Shown: in pieces, positions 34,165 through 43,672 of the stretch
Position numbering within the stretch: the first letter of the stretch is position 1
Layout of the letters: each line of letters starts with the position of its first letter
DNA from: Aestuariivirga sp.
GTDB taxonomy: Bacteria > Pseudomonadota > Alphaproteobacteria > Rhizobiales > Aestuariivirgaceae
Assembly (NCBI RefSeq): GCF_020252405.1
Contig: NZ_JADCDA010000031.1
Coordinates: forward strand, 1 to 45,673
Length of the DNA: 45,673 nucleotides
Direction: 5' to 3'
Program-made: the position numbers and the translations under genes
The notes under the pieces: model-generated
What the model saw: only the letters and a program-made list of their open reading frames with translations
Told to the model about the DNA's origin: nothing
Database searches by the model: none

Positions 34165-36732
34165 CTACATCCCGTAGCGGCGCACGAACCAGCTCTTCAC
34201 CAACTGGGTCAGCACCGCATAGCCCAGTCCAAGCCCGATCAGGATCGGCCAGTAAAGCGCCGGCAGCGGCAGGAAGCCCAGCGTGCGGCCGAGTGCTGTA
34301 TAGGGGATCGCCGCGCCGGTGCAGGTGATGGCCAAAGTGGCGAGGCTCAGCTGCGCGCTGGCCCGGCTCTCGAAAAAGGGGATCTTCGCGGTGCGGATGA
34401 TGTGGATGATCAGCGTCTGGGTGACGATCGATTCGACGAACCAGCCCGCCTGGAAAAGCCCCGGCGCGTTCCACGCGTTGAACACCCACAGCATGACGAA
34501 GAACGTGGCATAGTCGAAGATCGAGCTGATCGGCCCGATCATCAGCACGAAGCGCGTTAGGTTGCTCAGGTCCCAGCGCCGCGGCGCCTTCAGGTATTCG
34601 GGGTCGATGTTGTCGCTGGGGATCGCCGTCTGCGAGATATCATAGAGCAGGTTATTGGCCAGAACCTGAATCGGCAGCATGGGCAGGAAGGGCAGGAACA
34701 GGCTTGCGCCGAGCACGCTGAACATGTTGCCGAAGTTCGAACTGGCCCCCATCTTGATATATTTGACGATGTTGCCGAACACCTTGCGGCCCTCAATCGC
34801 GCCGTCGCACAGCACGGTGAGGCTCTTCTCCAGCAGAATGATGTCGGCCGACTCCTTGGCGATGTCGACGGCGGTGTCGACCGAGATGCCGACGTCCGCT
34901 GACTTGAGCGCCGGGCCGTCATTGATGCCGTCGCCGAGGAAGCCCACCACATGCCCGCGGCTGCGCAGAGCGTCGATGACGGCGGATTTCTGCTCGGGGG
35001 CCAGCTTGGCGAAGACCGCGCATTTCTCCACCGCTGCGCCGAGCGCTTCCGGTGACAGAGCTGCAATGTCGCGCCCCAGCAGGATGTCGTCGGCATCAAC
35101 CCCCACCTGCTTGCACACCGCACGGGTGACGAGGTCATTGTCGCCGGTGAGGATCTTGACCGCGACACCCGAAGCCTTGAGCTGCGCGATGGCATCGGCC
35201 GCGGTGTCCTTCGGCGGATCGAGGAAGGCGGCATAGCCCAGCAGGGTCAGGCCGGTTTCCGCCGTCTCGTCATAGACGGGCAGCGGAGCGGTCAGTTGCC
35301 TGCAGGCGATGGCCAGCACGCGGAAACCCTCGCTGTTGAGCTTCGCCATTTCGCGCCGGGCGTCCGCAAGGTGGCGCGGGTCGAGCTTTCCCGTCTCCTC
35401 ACCGATGCGGTAGCTGTCGCACACCGCCAGCACTTCCTCCACCGCGCCCTTGGTGATCATCAGCAGCCCCCCTTCAGGCGTGCTGAGGATGACGGACATG
35501 CGGCGGCGTTCGAAGTCGAAGGGGATTTCGTCCACCTTGGTGAAGGCGGCGATATGGCCCACATGCTCAGGCCTGCGCGCGTGCGAAAGGATCGCCTCGT
35601 CCATCAGATTCTGCAGGCCCGACTGGTGGTAGCTGTTGAGATAAGCATATTCGAGAACGCGGTCGTTCTCCTCGCCCTCGAAGTCGAGGTGATACTGCAG
35701 GATCACCTTGTTCTGGGTGAGGGTGCCGGTCTTGTCGGTGCACAGCACATCCATGGCGCCAAAATTCTGGATTGAACTCAGGCGCTTTACGATGGCGCGC
35801 TTTTGCGCCATGGCCATGGCGCCCTTGGCGAGGTTCACCGTCACGATCATCGGCAGCATCTCCGGCGTCAGCCCCACCGCCACGGCCAGCGCGAAGAGCA
35901 GCGCCTCGATCCAACTGCCCTTGGTGAGGCCGTTGATGAGGAAGACCAGCGGCACCATCACCGCGATGAAGGCGATCATCAGGCGGGTGAAGCCCGCAAT
36001 GCCGCGGTCAAAGCTCGTCTGCTGCGGCGGGTTGGCGGTGGTCCGGTCGGCAATGCCGCCGAAGAATGTGTTCCGTCCCGTGCGCAGAACCAGGCCGGTG
36101 GCAGCCCCGCTGATCACGCTCGATCCCATGAAGCAGATGTTGGAGAGCGCCAGGGGCTCCCGCGCGGCGCTGTCCGGCACGGCGTCGGACTTGTCGACGG
36201 GCAAGGATTCGCCCGTCAGCGCCGACTGGTTCACATGCAAGGTCCTGGCGCTGAGGATGCGCAGGTCGGCGGGGATCAGGTCGCCTGCCGCCAGCTTCAC
36301 GATATCGCCCGGAACGAGGTCTTCGATGCCGGTCTCCGTCCAGCCGCCGCCACGGCGCAGCACCGCCGCGCGGGTGCGGAACATGGCGCGCAGCTTTTCC
36401 GCAGCCTTGCCGGACCGGTGCTCCTGCAGGAAGGCGAGCCCAACGCTGAGCACGACCATGACGAATATGACGATGGCGGCGCGCCGGTCACCGCTCGCCC
36501 AGGACACCCCGGCCAGCACCAGCAGCAGGCCGTTGAGCGGGTTCTTCAGCCGCCCATAGAGTTCCTGTAGCATGCCGGACTGCGCTTGCTGGGCAATGCG
36601 GTTGGGGCCATATGCGGCGAGCCGTCCGGCGGCCTCAGCCGCGCTGAGGCCGTCTGGCGAGCATCCCAACTGCTCAAGCAGCGCTGCGGCAGGCAGATAG
36701 GCCTGCTGGATAAGGGTGGGGCTGTCGCTCAT
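34165..36732 (-). CDS. mgtA: Magnesium-translocating P-type ATPase (MgtA family)
   Basis: This 855-residue P-type IIIB ATPase imports Mg2+ across the inner membrane. Key parts are the actuator TGES, the phosphorylated Asp333 in CTDKTGTLTQ, KxTGD in ILTGDNDLV, the hinge GDGINDGPALKSAD, and the C-terminal ASNFGNMFSVLGASLFLPFLPM / NLLYDISQTAIPSDNID typical of MgtA. The frame is open to 36858, but residues before MSDSPTLIQQ translate repeat family A and are excluded. I see no leader peptide or Mg-sensing riboswitch upstream, only the repeat. Confidence 0.93.
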   Translation of the reverse strand: MSDSPTLIQQAYLPAAALLEQLGCSPDGLSAAEAAGRLAAYGPNRIAQQAQSGMLQELYGRLKNPLNGLLLVLAGVSWASGDRRAAIVIFVMVVLSVGLAFLQEHRSGKAAEKLRAMFRTRAAVLRRGGGWTETGIEDLVPGDIVKLAAGDLIPADLRILSARTLHVNQSALTGESLPVDKSDAVPDSAAREPLALSNICFMGSSVISGAATGLVLRTGRNTFFGGIADRTTANPPQQTSFDRGIAGFTRLMIAFIAVMVPLVFLINGLTKGSWIEALLFALAVAVGLTPEMLPMIVTVNLAKGAMAMAQKRAIVKRLSSIQNFGAMDVLCTDKTGTLTQNKVILQYHLDFEGEENDRVLEYAYLNSYHQSGLQNLMDEAILSHARRPEHVGHIAAFTKVDEIPFDFERRRMSVILSTPEGGLLMITKGAVEEVLAVCDSYRIGEETGKLDPRHLADARREMAKLNSEGFRVLAIACRQLTAPLPVYDETAETGLTLLGYAAFLDPPKDTAADAIAQLKASGVAVKILTGDNDLVTRAVCKQVGVDADDILLGRDIAALSPEALGAAVEKCAVFAKLAPEQKSAVIDALRSRGHVVGFLGDGINDGPALKSADVGISVDTAVDIAKESADIILLEKSLTVLCDGAIEGRKVFGNIVKYIKMGASSNFGNMFSVLGASLFLPFLPMLPIQVLANNLLYDISQTAIPSDNIDPEYLKAPRRWDLSNLTRFVLMIGPISSIFDYATFFVMLWVFNAWNAPGLFQAGWFVESIVTQTLIIHIIRTAKIPFFESRASAQLSLATLAITCTGAAIPYTALGRTLGFLPLPALYWPILIGLGLGYAVLTQLVKSWFVRRYGM

Positions 36733-36772
36733 TGGCAGTTCACGCCGACGGCGTGGCCTTTCATTCGTGGCG

Positions 36773-36881
36773 CATGTTCCGTTTAGGCGGATTCGCCTGG
36801 ACGGAACATGCGCCAGATCAAAAGCTTGAGCATGGTCTTGTCGCAAAAGCTGTTCCACTTTTGCGGATCATGCTCTGGTGC
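36773..36881 (+). repeat. Dispersed intergenic repeat family A, copy 4 (best preserved)
   Basis: This copy shows the full plan. Hairpin 1 has the arms GCATGTTCCGT..AGGCG and CGCCT..ACGGAACATGC. A linker GCCAGATCAAAAGCTT follows. Hairpin 2 has GAGCATGGTCTTGTCGCAAA and TTTTGCGGATCATGCTC. It lies between the divergent mgtA and cysE genes. Confidence 0.9.
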
Positions 36882-37005
36882 GCCGCCCGAGGCGGTTGAG
36901 CAAGACCCGCCCCTTCAAACGCCCGCCCCTTCACACTGCGTTCAAAGGATACCCATATGCCTGCCGCTGCGCTATGGTCATTCCTTGAGTTGAGGAGTTC
37001 GGAAG

Positions 37006-37833
37006 ATGCGTCAGGCCGCCAAGACCCAGTCCGTGGAGAAGTTCGACCCCGTCTGGAGCCGCATCCGTGACGAGGCCGAGGAGATCGCCCGCAAGGAACC
37101 GGCCCTCGGCGGCTTCATCTTCTCGCTGGTGCTCAACCACGATACATTCGAGGAGGCGCTGGCCCACCGCCTTGCCCAGCGGCTTGGCAATGCCGATATC
37201 GGAGCGGACCTGATCGTCCACGCGTTCCGTGACGCCATCGGGGCCCAGCCCGAAATCGGCCATGCGGCGCGCGCCGACATCATCGCCACCTTCGACCGCG
37301 ATCCGGCCTGCCACCGCTATATCGATCCCTTGCTCTACTTCAAGGGCTGCCAGGCCGTGCAGACGCACCGCATGGCGCATGCGCTGTGGAGCCTCGGCCG
37401 CAAGGACTTCGCCTATTACCTGCAAAGCCGCCTGTCGGTGTTGACCTCCATCGACATTCACCCCGCGGCGCGCATCGGCAAGGGCATCATGGTCGATCAC
37501 GGCCACGACATCGTCATCGGCGAAACCTGCCTCATCGAGGACAATGTCTCGATCATGCAGGGCGTCACGCTGGGCGGCACCGGCAAGGAGGCGGGCGACC
37601 GCCACCCCAAGATCCGCTACGGCGTTCTCGTCGGCGCCGGCGCCAAAATCCTCGGCAACATCGAGATCGGGCATTGCTCGCGCGTCGCGGCCTGCTCGGT
37701 GGTGCTGCATGACGTGCCGGCCAACACCACGGTGGCGGGGGTGCCCGCCAGGGTCGTCGGCTATGCCGGCTGCACCGAGCCCGCCCGCGCCATGAACCAT
37801 AATGTGGAGCAGGTTGCGGCACAGCCGGAATAG
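37006..37833 (+). CDS. cysE: Serine O-acetyltransferase
   Basis: This 275-residue enzyme makes O-acetylserine, the precursor of cysteine. An N-terminal helical domain (WSRIRDEAEEIARKEPALGGFI...) is followed by left-handed beta-helix hexapeptide repeats with the catalytic His in MVDHGHDIVIGET, then GVTLGGTGKEAGDRHPKI for cofactor/serine binding. The C-terminal tail that binds cysteine synthase is present. The DUF3126 and gamma carbonic anhydrase genes follow in the same direction with short gaps. Confidence 0.96.
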   Translation: MRQAAKTQSVEKFDPVWSRIRDEAEEIARKEPALGGFIFSLVLNHDTFEEALAHRLAQRLGNADIGADLIVHAFRDAIGAQPEIGHAARADIIATFDRDPACHRYIDPLLYFKGCQAVQTHRMAHALWSLGRKDFAYYLQSRLSVLTSIDIHPAARIGKGIMVDHGHDIVIGETCLIEDNVSIMQGVTLGGTGKEAGDRHPKIRYGVLVGAGAKILGNIEIGHCSRVAACSVVLHDVPANTTVAGVPARVVGYAGCTEPARAMNHNVEQVAAQPE

Positions 37834-37872
37834 GGCTATTCGGGCGGCTTCTCCTTTGCTGTGAGGCCGCCC

Positions 37873-38085
37873 TTGAAACCCGATGAAATTGCCAAGCTGA
37901 CGAAATTCCTGCGCGCCAAGTTCCAACTGCCGGCGATCAGCGTCAGGAAGCGCCCGCAGAAGGACGATTCGGCGGAGGTTTACATCGGCGATGAGTTCGT
38001 CGGCGTCATCTTCCGCGACGAGGAGGATGGCGAGCTCTCCTATAATTTCTCCATGGCGATCCTCGACTTCGATCTCGAGGACTGA
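37873..38085 (+). CDS. DUF3126 family small protein
   Basis: This protein of about 70 residues begins [16 protein letters not shown] and contains [45 protein letters not shown], matching the DUF3126 family found next to cysE in many Hyphomicrobiales. The function is unknown. A GTG at 37861 would add four residues. I prefer the TTG at 37873 since GAGG lies 6 nt upstream and family members start at MKP. It ends 2 nt before the gamma carbonic anhydrase start. Confidence 0.85.
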   Translation: MKPDEIAKLTKFLRAKFQLPAISVRKRPQKDDSAEVYIGDEFVGVIFRDEEDGELSYNFSMAILDFDLED

Positions 38086-38087
38086 CC

Positions 38088-38615
38088 GTGACGGCCTATG
38101 CGCTGGGCGCCATCGCGCCGATCCTGCCGGAAGAGGGCAGCTACTGGATTGCGCCCTCGGCCTCCGTCATCGGCAAGGTGAAGCTGGAGCGCTTCGCCTC
38201 CGTATGGTTCGGCGCGGTGATCCGCGGCGACAATGAGCTCATCGCAATCGGCGAGAACTCCAACGTTCAGGATGGCGCGGTGATGCACACCGACCCCGGC
38301 CTGCCGCTGGTGGTTGGCAAGGGCTGCACCATCGGCCACAAGGCGATCCTGCATGGCTGCTCCATCGGCGACAACACGCTTGTCGGCATGGGCGCCGTTA
38401 TCCTCAACCGCGCCAGGATCGGCCGCAACTGTCTCATCGGCGCCAATGCCCTGATCACCGAGGGCAAGGATATCCCCGACAATTCGCTTGTCATGGGCCA
38501 GCCCGGCAAGATCGCGGGCCAACTCAACGAGGACGCCATCGCCAGGCTCAGGCGCTCGGCCGAGACCTATGTGAACAACTGGCAGCGCTTCGCAAAGGAG
38601 CTCAAGGCCGGTTAA
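38088..38615 (+). CDS. Gamma carbonic anhydrase family protein
   Basis: This 175-residue left-handed beta-helix protein has three zinc-ligand histidines: His67 (VMHTD), His84 and His89 (IGHKAILHG). It resembles bacterial YrdA/PaaY-type gamma carbonic anhydrases, whose activity varies. A GTG start lies 2 nt after DUF3126. The stop codon TAA is also the first part of repeat family B. It may be co-transcribed with cysE. Confidence 0.92.
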   Translation: MTAYALGAIAPILPEEGSYWIAPSASVIGKVKLERFASVWFGAVIRGDNELIAIGENSNVQDGAVMHTDPGLPLVVGKGCTIGHKAILHGCSIGDNTLVGMGAVILNRARIGRNCLIGANALITEGKDIPDNSLVMGQPGKIAGQLNEDAIARLRRSAETYVNNWQRFAKELKAG

Positions 38616-38714
38616 AGCATTTTCAGGTCAAGTGTCCACCGGTTGACCCTCGGAAATGTGATCAAACAAAGCGACAGAGCAGGTTTCGGTTCCACTGAAC
38701 CGGACTCTGCTCTG
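38613..38714 (+). repeat. Dispersed intergenic repeat family B, copy 3
   Basis: TAAAGCATTTTCAGGTCAAG starts at the gamma carbonic anhydrase stop. It is followed by the CACCGGTTGACC block and CAGGTTTCGGTTCCACTGAA with CCGGACTCTGCTC. It supplies the gene's own stop codon. Confidence 0.88.
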
Positions 38715-38776
38715 GGCTCCGCCCACGGCGTCTCATCCATGCTGCTCCGCCGGTCGGGCAGGATGGAAATGGGTGG

Positions 38777-38807
38777 AGCCGGCACAGGGTGTGGCTGTGC
38801 CGGCTCC
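38777..38807. terminator. Perfect 12-bp stem-loop between convergent genes
   Basis: GAGCCGGCACAG and CTGTGCCGGCTC flank a 7-nt loop between the gamma carbonic anhydrase gene and the convergent peptidase gene. No T-run follows on either strand, so termination is only likely. The remainder of 38715-38866 shows no gene. Confidence 0.6.
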
Positions 38808-38866
38808 CGCGGCCCCGGTCTGGGAATGGGTGGGGACGAAGACCGGGCGCGTATTCGATTGGTGTT

Positions 38867-39532
38867 CTACCGGGCGGCGCGCACCGCCACCGTGCCGCCG
38901 CGCATCGACGGGTCTGGCGCCAGCGCCACCCATTCGCGCGGGTCGGCCTGCGACTGGCGCTTCAGAAGCGTGTAGTCGCTGTCCTGCCAGCGCCGCACGC
39001 CGTCGCGCCGGTTATCGAGGATGAAATCGCCTTCGGAGGTGGCGAGGGTCAGGACGGCGTGGCCCTCCTGCTTGTCGTCGAGCACCACGGTCAGCAACAG
39101 GGCCGAGCGTGGCAGGCCCAGCGCCTCGAGGTAGCGCTGCTTGAGCAGGGCATAGTCCTCGCAGTCGCCGTGCCGGACCGGATAGTCCCAGTGCTCGGGC
39201 TCGCCATAGATCTGCTCGTCGCTGGCGGGCGTCACGACGGCATTCACATTGTCGTTGACGCGGGTCACCAGTTCCCACTGCCGGGCGGTGAGAACGGGGC
39301 GCACCGCGCCCGCCGGCCGCGCCGCGCAGGCTTCGGGCCGGCGGCCGCAGAAGCGCACGAAGCCCACGGGCGGCAGGGTATGGCCAAAGGTCGGCGCCGC
39401 GCCCTGGGCGCTGTCGCCGCGCGTTGCGGGGCTGTCCGTGGCCGCACCGGCTGGCGCCGTGAGGGCCAGCAGCAGGGCAAACGGCACCGCTCCGGTCATC
39501 CTCCTCATCATGCTCCCCATCGCTCTGCTCAT
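38867..39532 (-). CDS. Transglutaminase-like cysteine peptidase (BTLCP) with signal peptide
   Basis: This exported protein of about 221 residues is related to bacterial transglutaminase-like cysteine peptidases. The catalytic Cys is in HGDCEDYALLKQRYL, His in GHAVLTL and Asp in LDNRRDGVRRW. The N terminus has MMRRMTGAVPFALLLALTAPAGAA as signal peptide. Several ATGs (39532, 39520, 39511, 39508) could start it; I use the most upstream one that gives a sensible signal peptide. Family members are often linked to cell-surface adhesin processing (LapG-like), though this group is mostly uncharacterised. Confidence 0.86.
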   Translation of the reverse strand: MSRAMGSMMRRMTGAVPFALLLALTAPAGAATDSPATRGDSAQGAAPTFGHTLPPVGFVRFCGRRPEACAARPAGAVRPVLTARQWELVTRVNDNVNAVVTPASDEQIYGEPEHWDYPVRHGDCEDYALLKQRYLEALGLPRSALLLTVVLDDKQEGHAVLTLATSEGDFILDNRRDGVRRWQDSDYTLLKRQSQADPREWVALAPDPSMRGGTVAVRAAR

Positions 39533-39702
39533 GATGGCGAAACTAGACGCCAAGCCTTTGACATCGCGTTCAGGCGGGCACGCAAATGCAGCGCTCCGGA
39601 GTAGCAAAGCATTCACCATGCGGGGCTGTGCGCAGGCGCCCCGAAAGGGGTTGATTAATGGGGACCGCCCTGTTAGACAGCGCGCCATAAACGATGTGGC
39701 GT

Positions 39703-39787
39703 GCGGCCATGGCGGAATTGGTAGACGCACTAGCTTGAGGTGCTAGCGGGTAACACCGTGGAGGTTCGAGTCCTCTTGGCCGCACCA
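39703..39787 (+). tRNA. tRNA-Leu (anticodon GAG)
   Basis: The 85-nt sequence folds as a class II tRNA. The acceptor arms are GCGGCCA and TGGCCGC, the D-arm region is GGCGGAATTGGTAGACGC, the anticodon stem CTAGC/GCTAG has the loop TTGAGGT (anticodon GAG), there is a long variable arm, and the T-arm is GAGGTTCGAGTCCTC. CCA is encoded. Confidence 0.97.
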
Positions 39788-39840
39788 TCGTTCCCCATCA
39801 GAAACGACGGCCGAACTGCTTCCGCCCAATGTTGCGGCGA

Positions 39841-40449
39841 TCAGTAAATCTGGCTCAACGCGCTGTCGCCGCCGGGCGTCACGCAGCGGTACAGTCTCTT
39901 TCCGTCAGCCGTTCTGGTCCATCTGGAAACCGTGCCGCTCTTGCACTGAACCGGCTTGCGGGCCGCGGCGGGCTGCACGTTCCGCTTCGGCGTGCCGGCC
40001 GCCGCCGCCGGCCGCTTCGGCGGCGGTGGCACAAGTGTCGCAACCGTCGTGTCCGCAACCGGCGCAGCCTTTGTGTCCGGGGGTGGCGACATTGCGCCAT
40101 CCGGCTGGTCGGCCGGAAGCGCCGTCAGCGCCGCCGGCCGGGCCCCGGCCGGCGGCAGCTTGATTTCGCTCGCCGGCGCGCCGGCCGGTGCCGAGGCCGG
40201 AACGATCCTGGTGGGGCCGCTGTCCTGCGGGCCGGCAGGGCCGGCGGCGGGGGCGAAGCGCGTCATGGCGGCCGCCACCTGCGGCTCGCTCGCCGCGTCC
40301 GGCGGCGTCACCACCAGCGTGCCGCGGTCGGTATCCTTCTCGATCATCACGGCGCACTGCACCTTGGTGGCTTGCGTCATCATCGCGCCCTGCTCAACCG
40401 GGCTCACGCAATGAGCGCCCATGAGCATCACAATATCCACAAGTCTCAT
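39841..40449 (-). CDS. Hypothetical protein, Pro/Ala-rich, with Cys pairs
   Basis: This 202-residue protein is of unknown function. Residues 1-60 form a small N-terminal part (VDIVMLMGAHCVSPVEQ...KVQCAVMIEKD) with two cysteines. Residues 60-170 are a low-complexity Pro/Ala-rich stretch, and the last 35 residues hold CKSGTVSRWTRTADGKRLYRC, another Cys pair. There is no clear signal peptide or membrane segment. The ATG at 40449 has GGAG nearby; the frame is open to 40545. It lies between two tRNA-Leu genes. The Cys pairs suggest disulfides or metal binding, but no role can be assigned. Confidence 0.6.
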   Translation of the reverse strand: MRLVDIVMLMGAHCVSPVEQGAMMTQATKVQCAVMIEKDTDRGTLVVTPPDAASEPQVAAAMTRFAPAAGPAGPQDSGPTRIVPASAPAGAPASEIKLPPAGARPAALTALPADQPDGAMSPPPDTKAAPVADTTVATLVPPPPKRPAAAAGTPKRNVQPAAARKPVQCKSGTVSRWTRTADGKRLYRCVTPGGDSALSQIY

Positions 40450-40624
40450 CCGCTCCAGCTCCCTGCTCGATTGCAGATGAAGGAACACCGGAAAAAGGGC
40501 TCCAGCATGGTCCCGATAAGGAGAGAATCTGTCAGCCGCCGCCACATTTTGGCAACGCCAGGAAGAGGGCGGACCCGGCGCCCCGCTCCTGGCCGCGCCA
40601 GGCGCAGCCCGTAAGGGCGAAGCC

Positions 40625-40710
40625 TGGTGCGGGCGGTGGGAGTCGAACCCACACTTCCATACGGAAAGCGGATTTTAAGTCCGCTGCGTCTACCGTTCCG
40701 CCACGCCCGC
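40625..40710 (-). tRNA. tRNA-Leu (anticodon TAA)
   Basis: On the minus strand the 86-nt sequence starts GCGGGCG and ends CGCCCGC plus ACCA. The anticodon stem GCGGA/TCCGC surrounds the loop CTTAAAA (anticodon TAA). A long variable arm and the T-loop GGTTCGACTCC mark a class II leucine tRNA. Confidence 0.96.
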
Positions 40711-40954
40711 CTGTTGGGCCCGGTGTCTACACCGGACGGCCTCAGTGCGCCACCGGCGCGGGTGGAGACTGAACTGCCGCTGATTTTCATCCGGCAGCTC
40801 TGGCGCCTCAAGGCCACGGAATGGGGCACGTGCCTGCAACCCAAGCGCGATTGGTGCGGTTCCTTCCACACTGTCAGGCGCGGGCTTGATTTGGCCGCAA
40901 AACCCGCTTATGAGGCCCGAATCCCCGTTCATTCACAAGGAGTGCACGAGCCCC

Positions 40955-41365
40955 ATGGCGCGCGTCACCGTTGAAGACTGCATCGACAAGCTCTCCAACC
41001 GCTTCGAACTCGTGTTGCTGGCCGCCCATCGCGCCCGCCTGATTTCGCAGGGCTCCCCCATCACCGTTGACCGTGACAACGACAAGAACCCCGTTGTGGC
41101 CCTGCGCGAGATCGCGGATGAGACCATCGTGCCGGAGGACCTGCGCGAGGAATACATCCACTCCATGCAGAAGCATGTGGAAGTGGACGAGCCGGAAGAG
41201 ACCGAGGTGCCGCTCATCCAGCAGTCGGGCGACATGAGCATGGTCAACGACGCCGCCGACGAGGATGCGCCCGAAATGGAGCGCATGACCGAGGAAGACC
41301 TGCTGCGCGGCCTTGAGGGCATGCCCCCGGCCGAAAGCCCCGGCAGCCAGCGCAACGGCTACTGA
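40955..41365 (+). CDS. rpoZ: DNA-directed RNA polymerase omega subunit
   Basis: This 136-residue omega subunit helps assemble RNA polymerase. The family block is [30 protein letters not shown], with [16 protein letters not shown] after it. The C-terminal acidic extension is usual in alphaproteobacteria. AAGGAG lies about 12 nt before the ATG at 40955. A terminator follows, then rsh. The order rpoZ-rsh is conserved in this class. Confidence 0.97.
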   Translation: MARVTVEDCIDKLSNRFELVLLAAHRARLISQGSPITVDRDNDKNPVVALREIADETIVPEDLREEYIHSMQKHVEVDEPEETEVPLIQQSGDMSMVNDAADEDAPEMERMTEEDLLRGLEGMPPAESPGSQRNGY

Positions 41366-41390
41366 GATTTCTTGCATTTTCGGGATTTGA

Positions 41391-41420
41391 GAGGCCGGGC
41401 CCCGGGGTCCGGCCTTCTTC
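41391..41420 (+). terminator. Rho-independent-like terminator after rpoZ
   Basis: AGGCCGGGCCCC and GGGGTCCGGCCT pair almost perfectly (one mismatch) and are followed by TCTTC. It lies between rpoZ and rsh and may weaken read-through. Confidence 0.65.
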
Positions 41421-41497
41421 ATGCGCGGTGCGCGAAAGCGGCATGGCCGCCATACCGCACTCGCCAAACGGTCAAACCGCGTTATGATCACGCCATC

Positions 41498-43666
41498 ATG
41501 ATGCGCCAGTACGAGCTTGTGGAGCGGGTCACCAGGTATGACCCGGATGCGGACGAGGACCTCCTCAACCGCGCCTATGTCTATGCGATGAGAGCCCACG
41601 GCAACCAGACGCGGGCCTCGGGGGAAGCCTATTTCAACCACCCGCTGGAAGTGGCGGCCATCCTCACCGAGATGAAGCTCGACTCGGCCACCATCGCCGC
41701 GGCGCTGCTGCACGATACGGTGGAGGACACCGAGGCGACGCAAGCGGAAATCGAGGAAAAATTCGGCCCCGAGATTGCCTCGCTGGTCGATGGCCTGACC
41801 AAGATCGCCAAGCTTGACCTCGTCACCAGGGAAGCCGCCCAGGCGGAGAACCTGCGGAAGCTCCTGCTCGCCATGTCGCGCGACGTGCGCGTGCTGCTGG
41901 TGAAACTCGCCGACCGGCTGCACAACATGCGCACGCTGGAGCATGTGAAACCCGAGAAGCGCCTGCGGATCGCCCAGGAGACGATGGACATCTATGCCCC
42001 GCTCGCCGGCCGCATGGGCATGCAGGCGGTGCGCGACGAGCTTGAGGACATCGCCTTCAAGGTGCTGAACCCCGAAGCCTGCAAGATCGTCATCGACCGC
42101 CTCGCCAAGCTCCACGCCGAATCCGGCGGCATCCTGAAATCGATCGAACAGGAACTCACCCAGAAGCTGGTGGAAAACGGCATCAAGGCCGAGGTCCATG
42201 GCCGCGAGAAGCGGCCTTACTCGATCTTCCGCAAGATGGAGCGCAAGCTTCTGTCACTGGGCCAGCTCTCCGACATCTTCGGATTCCGCGTGATCGTCGG
42301 CACGGTGGACCAGTGTTACCGCGCGCTGGGCATCATCCACCGCACTTACAGGGCCGTGCCCGGCCGCTTCAAGGACTACATCTCGACGCCGAAGCAGAAC
42401 GACTACCGCTCGATCCATACGACCGTCATCGGCCCCCACCACATGCGCGTCGAAATGCAGATCCGCACGCGCCTGATGCACGAGATCGCGGAGCGCGGCG
42501 TTGCGGCCCACGCCATCTACAAGGACGCGCCGGACGCCAAGGAGGCGCTCGACGGCTTCCGCGCGCCCGCCGCCGAGAGCAACGCCTATCGCTGGCTGCG
42601 CCACCTGGTCGAGATGCTGCAGGAGGGCGAGTCCCCGCGCGAATTCCTCGAGCACACCAAGCTCGAGCTGTTCCACGACCAGGTCTTCTGCTTCACCCCC
42701 AAGGGCAAGCTCATCGCGCTGCCCAGGGGGGCGACCCCCATCGACTTCGCCTATGCCGTTCACACGTCGGTCGGCGACAGCTGTGTGGGCGCCAAGGTGA
42801 ACGGCAGCCACGCCCCGCTCGTCACCGAACTGCGGAACGGCGACGAGGTGGAGATCATCCGCTCGGAGGCCCAGACGCCGCCCGCCGCCTGGGAGGGTCT
42901 CGCCGTCACCGGCAAGGCGCGCGCCGCCATCCGGCGGGCCACGCGCGCCGCGGCGCGCAAGCAGTTCGCGGGGCTGGGCCATGAGATCGTGCAGAAGATG
43001 CTGGCCAAAATCGGCAAGACCTATGTGCCGAAGGAGATGGCCGCCGCCATCGCCCGCGTGGGCCTCAGGAATGTCGACGATGCGTTGGCCGCCATCGGCC
43101 GCGGCGAGCTCTCCGCCATCGACATGCTGAAGGCCATGGGCCACACCATCGACGACACGAAGCTCAGGGAGCTGCGCCGCAGGCCGCCCGCGAAAAAGAC
43201 CGATCCCGACCTCTCCGTTCCGGTGCGCGGTGTTGCCCGCACCACGGCGCTCAGGATTTCGCCCGAGACGGGCGCGGTGCCGGGCGAACGCATCGTCGGC
43301 ATCCTCATGCCGGGCGAGGGCATCACCATTTACCCGATCTTCGCCAGGGCGCTGGAGCAGTTCGACAACCAGCCGGAGCGCTGGGTCGACCTCGCCTGGG
43401 ACACGGGCGCGGAGGAACAGCGTTTCCCGGCGCGTCTCACCGTCACCATCCTCAACGAGGTCGGCTCGCTCGCCCAGATGACGCAGTCGATCAGCGACCT
43501 CGGCGGCAACATCGATGCCCTTCAGATGGTGGCGCGCGAGGGCGCCAGGGATTTCTACGACGTCGACATCACGATTGAGGTGCATGACCTCAGGCATTTG
43601 AACGAAATCATGACGTCATTGCGCGGCAAGCCCGCGGTGAGCGACGTGAGCCGCAAGACGGGATAG
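41498..43666 (+). CDS. rsh: Bifunctional (p)ppGpp synthetase/hydrolase (RelA/SpoT homologue)
   Basis: This 722-residue stringent-response enzyme has an N-terminal HD hydrolase domain (NHPLEVA, His72-Asp73 in [19 protein letters not shown]), a synthetase domain ([52 protein letters not shown]), a TGS domain ([23 protein letters not shown]), a helical region and a C-terminal ACT domain. The zinc-finger cysteines of E. coli RelA/SpoT are absent, as is common in alphaproteobacterial Rsh. An alternative ATG lies 3 nt later. The frame is open to 41372, but that part is a terminator region. Confidence 0.96.
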   Translation: MMRQYELVERVTRYDPDADEDLLNRAYVYAMRAHGNQTRASGEAYFNHPLEVAAILTEMKLDSATIAAALLHDTVEDTEATQAEIEEKFGPEIASLVDGLTKIAKLDLVTREAAQAENLRKLLLAMSRDVRVLLVKLADRLHNMRTLEHVKPEKRLRIAQETMDIYAPLAGRMGMQAVRDELEDIAFKVLNPEACKIVIDRLAKLHAESGGILKSIEQELTQKLVENGIKAEVHGREKRPYSIFRKMERKLLSLGQLSDIFGFRVIVGTVDQCYRALGIIHRTYRAVPGRFKDYISTPKQNDYRSIHTTVIGPHHMRVEMQIRTRLMHEIAERGVAAHAIYKDAPDAKEALDGFRAPAAESNAYRWLRHLVEMLQEGESPREFLEHTKLELFHDQVFCFTPKGKLIALPRGATPIDFAYAVHTSVGDSCVGAKVNGSHAPLVTELRNGDEVEIIRSEAQTPPAAWEGLAVTGKARAAIRRATRAAARKQFAGLGHEIVQKMLAKIGKTYVPKEMAAAIARVGLRNVDDALAAIGRGELSAIDMLKAMGHTIDDTKLRELRRRPPAKKTDPDLSVPVRGVARTTALRISPETGAVPGERIVGILMPGEGITIYPIFARALEQFDNQPERWVDLAWDTGAEEQRFPARLTVTILNEVGSLAQMTQSISDLGGNIDALQMVAREGARDFYDVDITIEVHDLRHLNEIMTSLRGKPAVSDVSRKTG

Positions 43667-43672
43667 GGGCGA

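Noticed and set aside
36733-36858. N-terminal extension of the MgtA-type ATPase
   Set aside because: Same reason: translation of repeat family A. The family N terminus starts at 36732.
36733-37005. Mg-responsive riboswitch or leader upstream of mgtA
   Set aside because: I see only the family A repeat; no leader peptide or known riboswitch core is recognisable.
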